Source: Anaerolineales bacterium UBA2029
GTDB taxonomy: Bacteria; Chloroflexota; Anaerolineae; Aggregatilineales; Aggregatilineaceae
DNA: 13,164 nucleotides
Direction of reading: 5' to 3'
NCBI GenBank assembly: GCA_002332795.1
Contig: DDBP01000334.1
Location: 1 to 13,164 of the forward strand
The notes beneath the pieces were generated by a model, which made no database searches, had not been told where the DNA came from, and was given only the letters and a program-made list of their open reading frames with translations. Of the stretch, positions 6,192 to 12,180 are shown one piece after another (the first letter of the stretch is position 1; each line of letters starts with the position of its first letter). The position numbers and the translations under genes are program-made.

Positions 6192-7408
6192 GTATCAATC
6201 TCGTCTACGTCCAGGGTAGCGCCAAGGACTTCGGCGCTCGGCGAAATGATCCGCAAGATTTTATCACGCACTTCGTCCATTGCCGCCTGGACTTCGCCCA
6301 GGTTGCGGCGGGCGTCGTCAATCTGGCGGCGCGCCGTCTCCCATTTGCGGGCCTGCTGAGCCAGCATTTGCTGCAACTGCGCGATTTCGGCGATGGTCTG
6401 TCGCACGTTCTCGGCCACATAAAGCTGACGCAGCCCGCGTGCGATGGTGAGCAGGTAAGGGTAAAAGGTGCTGGGGCTGACGGGAAACACGCGCTGTTCG
6501 AAGGCGTAGCTCAACAGGTCTTTTTCGCCGCCGCCGTTGCTCTCGTGTGTCACCAGCTCGTAATAGACGGCTTCGCTGGGGACGAACATCAACGCAAAGT
6601 CCAGCGTACCTTCGGCGGGCACGATGTACTTGGTGGCAATGTCGTCAATGTGCTTGCGCACGTCGCGGACGAACTGTCGTGCGAGCTGATCGCGCTCGGC
6701 CCCGTCCGCTGTGCTCAGCAGGCGCTCGTAACTGGAGAGGGGAAACTTGGAGTCCACAGCCACGCATGCCTTGTCCAGGCGGATCACGGCGTCGGCACGG
6801 GTGCCGTTGGCGAACTGATGTTGCAACACATAGGCCGAAGGGGGCAGCGCGTCGCGCAACAACGCTTCCAGCAACACCTCGCCGAGTCGCCCGCGCTGCC
6901 GGGTGGACTGCAACAGGTTCTGCAGGCGGGCGATCTCCTCTTTGATGGCCAGGATATGACCCGTCGCCTCGCGCACAATGCCGATCTCGCGGTTGAGTGC
7001 CTGATCGATCTGCAACATCTGCTCGGTGCGGCTACCGACGACTTCCAGTGTGCTGACCAGCGCCTGATCGGTGCGCAACATCTGCTCGGTGCGACTGCCG
7101 ACGACCTCCAGCGTGTTGACCAGCGTCTGATCCGTCTGCAACATCTGCTCGGCATGACTGCCGACGACTTCCAGGCGGCTGTGCATCTGCTGATCGGTCT
7201 GTAGCATCTGACGGGCCTGCTCGAAAAGCAGGGCCGTAGTCTGCGTCAGCGTCTGCAGGCTGGCTTCCGATTGCTGCTGTCGCTGCAGCAGGAATTGCTG
7301 GTGCTGCGCCGCGTCGCGCCGCGCGTCGGCCAGGCGGGCGAGCAGGAACAGGCTGAAGCCCAGGTTGGCGATCGCCAGCACAGCGACCAGGATCAGCAAC
7401 CCTGTCAC
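6188..7408 (-). CDS. rmuC: DNA recombination protein RmuC homologue
   Basis: RmuC-family membrane-anchored coiled-coil protein with a predicted nuclease-like core. In E. coli it limits recombination at inverted repeats; the exact activity is unsettled. The product is 406 residues. One transmembrane segment spans about 3-25 (TGLLILVAVLAIANLGFSLF). A long Gln-rich coiled coil covers about 28-170. The RmuC core covers about 170-390, with RGRLGEVLLEALL, ACVAVDSKFPLSSYERLL and FALMFVPSEAVYYEL as family hallmarks. The coiled coil contains three tandem 21-residue repeats (79-141). The frame is open upstream to 7528. I choose GTG 7408 because it has AAAGGAGG 7 bases before it and because it puts the membrane helix at the very N-terminus, as in the family. 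The stop overlaps the lipoprotein start by 4 bases. Confidence 0.92.
   Translation of the reverse strand: MTGLLILVAVLAIANLGFSLFLLARLADARRDAAQHQQFLLQRQQQSEASLQTLTQTTALLFEQARQMLQTDQQMHSRLEVVGSHAEQMLQTDQTLVNTLEVVGSRTEQMLRTDQALVSTLEVVGSRTEQMLQIDQALNREIGIVREATGHILAIKEEIARLQNLLQSTRQRGRLGEVLLEALLRDALPPSAYVLQHQFANGTRADAVIRLDKACVAVDSKFPLSSYERLLSTADGAERDQLARQFVRDVRKHIDDIATKYIVPAEGTLDFALMFVPSEAVYYELVTHESNGGGEKDLLSYAFEQRVFPVSPSTFYPYLLTIARGLRQLYVAENVRQTIAEIAQLQQMLAQQARKWETARRQIDDARRNLGEVQAAMDEVRDKILRIISPSAEVLGATLDVDEIDT
6986..7174 (-). repeat. three tandem 63-bp repeats within rmuC
   Basis: Three consecutive 63-base units encode 21-residue repeats beginning LEVVGSHAEQML, LEVVGSRTEQML and LEVVGSRTEQML (residues 79-99, 100-120, 121-141). 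A partial unit (residues 63-78, EQARQMLQTDQQMHSR) precedes them. Twenty-one residues equals three coiled-coil heptads, so gain or loss of a unit would keep the coil in register. DNA similarity between units is high, especially the first two read on the plus strand from about 7018. Confidence 0.88.
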
Positions 7409-7415
7409 CGTTCTC

Positions 7416-7423
7416 CCTCCTTT
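7416..7423 (-). promoter_or_regulatory. ribosome binding site deciding the rmuC GTG start
   Basis: AAAGGAGG on the minus strand, 7 bases before GTG 7408. A longer in-frame reading from 7528 has no such site and would put 40 extra non-conserved residues before the membrane helix. Confidence 0.8.
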
Positions 7424-7466
7424 CGTCTGCGGCGCGGCAGAGCGCGGCCTCGATCCGGCGTGACCA

Positions 7467-7472
7467 AGTATA
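7467..7472 (-). promoter_or_regulatory. candidate -10 box for rmuC
   Basis: TATACT on the minus strand (5 of 6 to TATAAT), about 60 bases before the rmuC start and downstream of the terminator that ends the previous unit. No good -35 hexamer is visible at 16-18 bases, so this is a weak call. Confidence 0.3.
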
Positions 7473-7538
7473 GACCAGATCGCAGAAGGGAGCAGGGGCA
7501 GATCGTTGGCAGAGTTGCCGACGAACACCTGAGGCAGG

Positions 7539-7572
7539 AAAAAAACCTCGGAAGTCCGCCCGACTTCCGAAG
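7539..7572 (-). terminator. intrinsic terminator after the 52-residue protein gene
   Basis: On the minus strand TCGGAAGTC (7570-7562), a 5-base loop and GACTTCCGA (7556-7548) form a 9-base perfect stem. Flanking C/G bases extend it imperfectly, and it is followed by GG and seven T (7545-7539). It starts about 20 bases after the stop codon at 7591. It is a textbook rho-independent terminator and separates this unit from rmuC. Confidence 0.9.
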
Positions 7573-7590
7573 GTCACACGACCCTTTCGC

Positions 7591-7749
7591 TTACTGCTGC
7601 GTCTCCGCCAGGTGGCGCTGATAGGCTTTCCAGCCAGGGCACCAGCCGGTATGCCAGCGCCACAACTTCGCCCACCATTTGGTGGGGTTCGCTTCGGCGC
7701 GACGGCGCAGGGCGCATGTCTCGCAGGGGAACTTCTTCGCTTCGGCCAT
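7591..7749 (-). CDS. small Cys/Trp-rich conserved protein of unknown function
   Basis: A 52-residue protein, begins MAEAKKFPCETCALRRRAEA. It has a CxxC pair (Cys9, Cys12), a third Cys37 inside WHTGWCPGWK (32-41), His33, and six Trp in 52 residues (25, 26, 30, 32, 36, 40). Three Cys plus His could form a zinc or metal site; this is inference. I recall short proteins of this pattern in Chloroflexota and anaerobic Firmicutes but know no function. There is no membrane segment and the composition is basic. The ATG at 7749 is chosen because the CxxC lies close behind it and AGGATGG is 9-10 bases upstream; further in-frame ATGs exist upstream. It has its own terminator and lies 98 bases after the NAD-binding protein gene on the same strand, perhaps co-transcribed with it. 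Confidence 0.75.
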   Translation of the reverse strand: MAEAKKFPCETCALRRRAEANPTKWWAKLWRWHTGWCPGWKAYQRHLAETQQ

Positions 7750-7847
7750 GGGGAATCCATCCTGTCTCTGGGCCATCATGCCCATCGTAGCATGGCACAG
7801 GGGCATTGTCGCATGGGGAAAGGCACAGCCTGCGCCGCCGGATGGTA

Positions 7848-8714
7848 CTACTCCGGCTGCCAGACGTGCGCGTAATCCTGCGCAAACTGCTTGAAGGGGA
7901 TCGAGGGACGGCCCAGCACGCGCGACACGTCGGGCACGGTGGCCGAGTACGCGCCCTGCCGCATGAGTTGATAGACCACGCGCCACCACTTGGCCGCCTG
8001 CCGGTCAACGCCCGCCGCGCGTAGCGCCTGTGCCGCTTCGTGATCGGAGATCGGCTCATAGACGATCGTGCGCCCCAGCACTTTGGAGAGCAGCGCAGCC
8101 TGTTCGCGCGGACTGAGCAGGTGCTCGCCCAGCGAATAAATCTTGTTGCGATGCCCCGCTTCGGTGAGGGCCACGGCGGCCACCTCGGCCACATCGCGCA
8201 CGTCCACCCCGCTGATCTTCGCCTCACCGAGCGGCAGGCGCAGCACCCCGCGCCGGATACCCTCGCGCAGCAAGGGGTCAGTGGCGAGATTCTGGAAGAA
8301 CCAGCCGGAACGCAGGATGGTGTAGTCTATGCCAGACTGCAACAGATATTGCTCCACCACCCACTGCGACGAGAGATAAATCTTGTCGGTGCCCATGGCA
8401 GAGATGAAGACGACGTGTTCCACGCCGGCCCGCCGCCCATAGGCGATCAGGCCAGTGATCTCGTCTTCGCGCGAGGTGAAATCGCCGGGAGGCATCACCA
8501 GCAACAGCCGCTCGACGCCCACAAAGGCCGCCGGGTAGGTCGCTGGATTGCCGTAGTCCAGGGATACCACCTCCACGCCCGGCCATTCCTGGACGGGCGC
8601 GGCGGACAGATCGTCTACCGCAGCCCGGACGCGCGCGTTGCGCCGCAACAACTGCCGCAGGACTTCGCCCCCCACTCGCCGGTCTGCTCCTGTGACCAGA
8701 ATGACGCCACTCAC
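7848..8714 (-). CDS. NmrA/atypical SDR-family NAD(P)-binding protein
   Basis: A 288-residue protein with an N-terminal Rossmann fold: VILVTGADRRVGGEVLRQLL at 4-23 is a variant of the TGATGxxG dinucleotide loop. VFISAMGTDKIY at about 102-113 and WVVEQYLLQSGIDYTILRSGWFFQN (118-142) are typical of NmrA-like/QOR2-like atypical short-chain dehydrogenases, in which the active-site Tyr-Lys is often degraded. Members include quinone reductases and redox-sensing regulators, so neither a reaction nor a substrate is assignable. The start is GTG 8714, with GGAGG 9 bases upstream. A hairpin that ends the nuo cluster lies about 100 bases upstream, so it is probably transcribed from its own promoter, with the 52-residue protein downstream. 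Confidence 0.88.
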   Translation of the reverse strand: MSGVILVTGADRRVGGEVLRQLLRRNARVRAAVDDLSAAPVQEWPGVEVVSLDYGNPATYPAAFVGVERLLLVMPPGDFTSREDEITGLIAYGRRAGVEHVVFISAMGTDKIYLSSQWVVEQYLLQSGIDYTILRSGWFFQNLATDPLLREGIRRGVLRLPLGEAKISGVDVRDVAEVAAVALTEAGHRNKIYSLGEHLLSPREQAALLSKVLGRTIVYEPISDHEAAQALRAAGVDRQAAKWWRVVYQLMRQGAYSATVPDVSRVLGRPSIPFKQFAQDYAHVWQPE

Positions 8715-8806
8715 GTGCCGCTACCTCCGTCTGTCTCTGCGCTCTCTGTGTCTCGGCTGTTCAGTCCCTCGCTTCGCCAGTCGAACGCCCCCTGTGCCCA
8801 TTCTAG

Positions 8807-8844
8807 CGCAGAACAAAGCGGGCGATCGCCCTGGATCGCCCGCC
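8807..8844 (-). terminator. terminator hairpin at the end of the nuo cluster
   Basis: GCGGGCGATC (8818-8827) and GATCGCCCGC (8834-8843) form a perfect 10-base stem with a 6-base loop. On the minus strand the stem is followed by TTTGTTCT. It lies about 25 bases after the nuoN stop, as expected for the end of a nuo transcript. Confidence 0.75.
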
Positions 8845-8868
8845 TGGAAGTCATCCGCCCAAGCCTGC

Positions 8869-10386
8869 CTATAGCAGCACGTAGAGCGCATGCGCGGCGT
8901 CCGTCGCCCAGTCGAGCAGCGGCGTGACCAACAGCGTGCCGAAGAGCAACACGCCCGCCGCGGAGATGGTCAGCGCCCACTTGAACGGTGTCGAGACGGG
9001 CACTGCCTCGTCGGACGGGCTTTCTTCCATGTACATCACCTTGACGATGACCAGGTAGTAGTAGAGGCCGATGATCACGTTGGCGACGCCCGCCAGCGCC
9101 AGCCACACCAGCCCGGCGTCCACCGCCGCGCGGAAGAGCAGGAACTTGCCGACGAAGCCCGCCGCGGGGGGGATGCCCGCCAGGCTCAGCAACGCCACGG
9201 TCATGGCCAGGCCCAGCCAGGGGCTGCGACGGGCGAAACCGGCCAGGTCGCGGATTTGCTCGCTGCCAGTCGCGCTGGCAAAGAGAATGACCACGGCAAA
9301 GGCCAGCATGTTGGAAAGCACGTACATGAACAGGTAGAAGGCCACCGCCGCCGCGCCATCGCCGCTCTTGTCGGTGGAGATGGCCGCCACGCCGATCAGC
9401 ACGTAGCCCGCGTGCGCGATGGTCGAATAGGCCAGCAGGCGCTTGATGTTGCTCTGCACCAGCGCCAGCAGGTTGCCCAGCGTCATGGAGATCACCGCCA
9501 GCACCGCGGTCAACTGCACCCACAGCGCGCTGTAGTCGGTCGGGTCGGTACCGGCGATCAGGGCCGGAGGCGGGAAGACGGCGAACAGGAAGCGCAACAG
9601 CAACCCAAAGCTGGCCGCTTTGCTGGCCGTGCTCAGCACCGCCGTGATTGACGTGGGCGCGCCCTCGTACACGTCGGGCGTCCAGAAGTGAAACGGCACC
9701 GCGCTGATCTTGAAGGCAAAGCCGACCATCACCAGCCCCAGAGCGATCACCACGGGCGGATCGCTGAGGTCACCGGTAGACAGCAGGCGGCCCAGTTCGT
9801 AGATGTTGGTCTTGCCGGTCAGCCCATAGACCAGCGACAGACCATACAGCGACAGCGCCGACGCAAACGCCCCGAACAGGAAGTATTTCAGGCCCGCCTC
9901 GGTGCTGGCGTCGTCGTCGCGCAGGTAGCCCGCCAGCGCATACAGGGTGATGGAGAGCGTCTCCACGGCCAGGAAGACCATGATCAGGTCGGCGGCGGCG
10001 CTGGCCAGGCTGGCCCCGATGATAGACACGATCAGCACGGCGTAGAAGTCGCCCCGCGCGCGCAGGCGGGGGATGCCCATGGTGATCAGGCAGCCGATGC
10101 CGCCGGCCAGGATGACCATGACGCGGAAAATCTGCGCCAGATCGTCGTGACGGATCATGCCGCCGAGCAACAACTGATCCGAGAGGTCACCGCGCGGCGG
10201 CGTGCCCACCAGAAAGACGATCGCGGCAATGCCCAACAGGCCAAAGCCCGCCACATAGCCGATGTCGGTGCGCTGCGCCCGCCGCCAGACGACATCGAGG
10301 GCCAGCACGGTCACGGCCAGGGCCACCATCAGGATTTCCGGTAAGATAGCGATCACGCTCGCCTGAGCGTCCGTTGAGAAGTCCAA
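8869..10386 (-). CDS. nuoN: NADH-quinone oxidoreductase subunit N
   Basis: Antiporter-like proton-pumping subunit of the complex I membrane arm, adjacent to the quinone module. The 505-residue protein is almost wholly hydrophobic, with about 14 helices. With the first codon at 10386, Glu142 (FLAVETLSITLYALAGY), Lys226 (FAFKISAVPFHFW) and Lys256 (STASKAASF) have the spacing 84 and 30. E. coli NuoN Glu133/Lys217/Lys247 have the same spacing (from memory). Lys414 in GFVGKFLLF is the distal channel lysine. PFHFWTPDVYEGAPT is the subunit-N signature. I choose TTG 10386: it directly follows the nuoM stop after one base, and GGAGGG lies just before it. Two more TTG codons at 10410 and 10407 would overlap nuoM and add residues of unconvincing character. 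Last gene of the cluster, with a hairpin after it. Confidence 0.95.
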   Translation of the reverse strand: MDFSTDAQASVIAILPEILMVALAVTVLALDVVWRRAQRTDIGYVAGFGLLGIAAIVFLVGTPPRGDLSDQLLLGGMIRHDDLAQIFRVMVILAGGIGCLITMGIPRLRARGDFYAVLIVSIIGASLASAAADLIMVFLAVETLSITLYALAGYLRDDDASTEAGLKYFLFGAFASALSLYGLSLVYGLTGKTNIYELGRLLSTGDLSDPPVVIALGLVMVGFAFKISAVPFHFWTPDVYEGAPTSITAVLSTASKAASFGLLLRFLFAVFPPPALIAGTDPTDYSALWVQLTAVLAVISMTLGNLLALVQSNIKRLLAYSTIAHAGYVLIGVAAISTDKSGDGAAAVAFYLFMYVLSNMLAFAVVILFASATGSEQIRDLAGFARRSPWLGLAMTVALLSLAGIPPAAGFVGKFLLFRAAVDAGLVWLALAGVANVIIGLYYYLVIVKVMYMEESPSDEAVPVSTPFKWALTISAAGVLLFGTLLVTPLLDWATDAAHALYVLL

Positions 10387-10387
10387 G

Positions 10388-11992
10388 TTACCCTCCCAGC
10401 ATCGCAACAATCGGCTTCATGCCCGATTCAATCATGGGCGCCATCAGCCGGGGATAGACACCGAGCAAGACCAGCCAGAAGACCAGGAAGGCCAGCGCGA
10501 CTTTGTCGTAGATGGTGATGGCCGAGATGTGCGGGAAGCGCTCGGCGTTGAATTCGCCGAAGAAGACCTGCCCCACGACGCGCAGCACATAGGCCGCCGT
10601 GACGATGATGCCTAGCGCCGCGATCACCGCGATCAGCCCGTAATAGTTGAAGCTGCCCGTCAGCCACGACGGGCTGGGATCGAAGACCGGCCCGTCCCAC
10701 AGCCCGACGAAGATGGGGAACTCGGCCACGAAGCCGCTCAGGCCGGGCATACCCATGCTGACAAAGCCGCCGACGATGAAGGCCACTGCCACCCAGGGCA
10801 ACTTCTGCACGAAGCCGCCCAGGCTGGGGATGTCGCGGGTGTGCGCCCGGTCGTAGACCATGCCGACGCAGGCGAAGAAGAGCGCCGTCATCACGCCGTG
10901 CGAGAACATCTGCAGGCCCGCGCCGGTCATGCCGGTGACGTTCATGGTGGCAAAACCCATGCTCACCAGCCCCATATGGCTGACCGACGAGAAGCCAATG
11001 ACATACTTGAAATCGCGCTGCCTCATGGCGATCAGCGCGCCGTAGACCACGTTGATCAGCGTCAGGAAGACGATCCAGGGCAGGTGCACGCGCGCACCCT
11101 CTGGCAGGAGTTGCACGCCGACGCGCAGCGCCGCGAACGCGCCCAGCTTCATCAGCACGCCCGCGTGAATCATGGAGACGGCGGTCGGTGCGGCTACATG
11201 GCCATCCGGCGACCAGTTGTGGAAGGGCCATACGCCCGCCAGCACGCCGAAGCCCAGGAAGATCACCGGGAACCACAGCCTGGCCGTTGTCGCCGCGGAC
11301 CATGCCGAGGAGAACGGCGTATCGAACGCGCCCGCTTTGGTCGCAGCGTGCAGGTCTACGAAATCGAAGCTGTAGACGCCAGTCGCCTGTCCTGCCTTGA
11401 AGTACAGCGCCAACAGCCCGATCAGCGCGAAGACCGAGCCAACCAGGATGTACAGCGTCAGCTTCATGGCGGCGTACTGTCGCGTCTGCACCCAGCCCCA
11501 GATGACGATCAAAAAGTACATGGGGAAGATAGCCAGTTCGTAGAAGAAGAACAGCACGAACAGATCAACGGCCATGAACACGCCGAACACCCCGGCCACC
11601 AGCAGCAGGAAGAAGGCCATGAATTCGCGCGTGCGGTCTTCGATGCCCCACGAAATGAGCACGCCGGTGAAGCCGGCGATGGCCGTCAGCAGCACCATCG
11701 GCGCGCTGATGCCGTCCACGCCCAGGTGCCACGAGATGCCCACCGACTCGACCCACTTGACGTGATCTTCAAAGGCGAAGTAGGTTCCCCCGTCACCATT
11801 GACGGCGTTGGCGGCGTCCACGTCGTAACCGAAGAAGACGAAGAGCGCCAGCAACAGGGCTATGCCTGTGCTCATGGCGGCGATGATCCGCGCCTGCTCT
11901 TTGGCTTCTTTCTTGAGCAGCAGGATGATCACCGCGCCGATCACCGGCGTCAGGAGGATACCCGTCAACACACCGCTAAACGTAATGACCAT
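10388..11992 (-). CDS. nuoM: NADH-quinone oxidoreductase subunit M, copy B
   Basis: Antiporter-like membrane subunit of complex I, 534 residues, about 14 helices. Seen: Glu152 in FFFYELAIFPMYF (TM5 channel Glu); GVWPFHNWSPDGHVAAPTAV at about 254-273; Lys282 in HAGVLMKLGAF (TM8); FKYVIGFSSVSHMG at about 328-341; and Glu424 in SGFVAEFPIF (TM12). By ungapped alignment to E. coli NuoM through PxHxWxPD, the conserved TM7 lysine (E. coli Lys234) is Leu251 here. Pro two residues on is Gly. The canonical WLPDAHxxAPTAGS is WSPDGHxxAPTAVS. This marks it as a divergent paralogue of the NuoM lying just upstream. ATG 11992 has AGGAGG 7 bases before it. The stop is one base before the nuoN start, so the two are tightly coupled. 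Confidence 0.94.
   Translation of the reverse strand: MVITFSGVLTGILLTPVIGAVIILLLKKEAKEQARIIAAMSTGIALLLALFVFFGYDVDAANAVNGDGGTYFAFEDHVKWVESVGISWHLGVDGISAPMVLLTAIAGFTGVLISWGIEDRTREFMAFFLLLVAGVFGVFMAVDLFVLFFFYELAIFPMYFLIVIWGWVQTRQYAAMKLTLYILVGSVFALIGLLALYFKAGQATGVYSFDFVDLHAATKAGAFDTPFSSAWSAATTARLWFPVIFLGFGVLAGVWPFHNWSPDGHVAAPTAVSMIHAGVLMKLGAFAALRVGVQLLPEGARVHLPWIVFLTLINVVYGALIAMRQRDFKYVIGFSSVSHMGLVSMGFATMNVTGMTGAGLQMFSHGVMTALFFACVGMVYDRAHTRDIPSLGGFVQKLPWVAVAFIVGGFVSMGMPGLSGFVAEFPIFVGLWDGPVFDPSPSWLTGSFNYYGLIAVIAALGIIVTAAYVLRVVGQVFFGEFNAERFPHISAITIYDKVALAFLVFWLVLLGVYPRLMAPMIESGMKPIVAMLGG
10391..10396 (-). promoter_or_regulatory. ribosome binding site supporting the nuoN TTG start
   Basis: GGAGGG on the minus strand, inside the last codons of nuoM copy B, 4 bases before TTG 10386. 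It decides between the in-frame TTG candidates. Confidence 0.6.
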
Positions 11993-11999
11993 GCACAAG

Positions 12000-12005
12000 C
12001 CTCCT
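12000..12005 (-). promoter_or_regulatory. ribosome binding site of nuoM copy B
   Basis: AGGAGG on the minus strand, 7 bases before ATG 11992. This rules out the TTG two codons upstream as the main start. Confidence 0.85.
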
Positions 12006-12021
12006 ATGCGACCAGGAGAGT

Positions 12022-12144
12022 CTAGGTGTCCGTGTCCTCATCAGGTGCCAGGCCGCCAGAACGTCGCTCTGGCAGGCACAAGTCCGCGCGTTCCTGTAGG
12101 GAGCACACCCCCACGTCAAGCAGAGACGCCAGATCGCGCGACAT
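12022..12144 (-). CDS. possible 40-residue ORF between the two nuoM genes
   Basis: In the 188-base gap between the nuoM paralogues, an ATG at 12144 opens a 40-codon frame ending TAG at 12022. AGGA lies 6 bases before the ATG. The protein begins MSRDLASLLDVGVC, has Cys14 and Cys23 nine apart, an Arg-rich middle, and ends in an acidic PDEDTDT. It has no membrane segment. It fills most of the gap and stops 29 bases before the copy B start, as a real operon member would. I do not recognise it, and a 40-codon frame in GC-rich DNA can occur by chance. The alternative is plain leader sequence. Confidence 0.35.
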   Translation of the reverse strand: MSRDLASLLDVGVCSLQERADLCLPERRSGGLAPDEDTDT

Positions 12145-12180
12145 AGATTGTCCTGGCTGAACGCAGAATCGCCAGCATCT

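Noticed and set aside
7409..7528. N-terminal extension of RmuC from 7528
   Set aside because: GTG 7408 has AAAGGAGG 7 bases upstream and places the membrane helix first. The extension would also include the likely promoter region.
8278..8586. Alternative frames inside the NmrA-like gene
   Set aside because: They are shadows of a complete Rossmann-fold protein with a good start and stop.
8821..8830. GGCGATCGCC, which contains the HIP1 octamer GCGATCGC of cyanobacteria
   Set aside because: A single copy that is part of a terminator stem. No enrichment elsewhere in the window, so no taxonomic meaning.
10841..12025. A 394-codon plus-strand open frame opposite nuoM copy B
   Set aside because: Composition is extreme in His, Gln, Glu and Asp, as expected when a membrane-protein gene is read backwards. 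The minus strand encodes a full NuoM.
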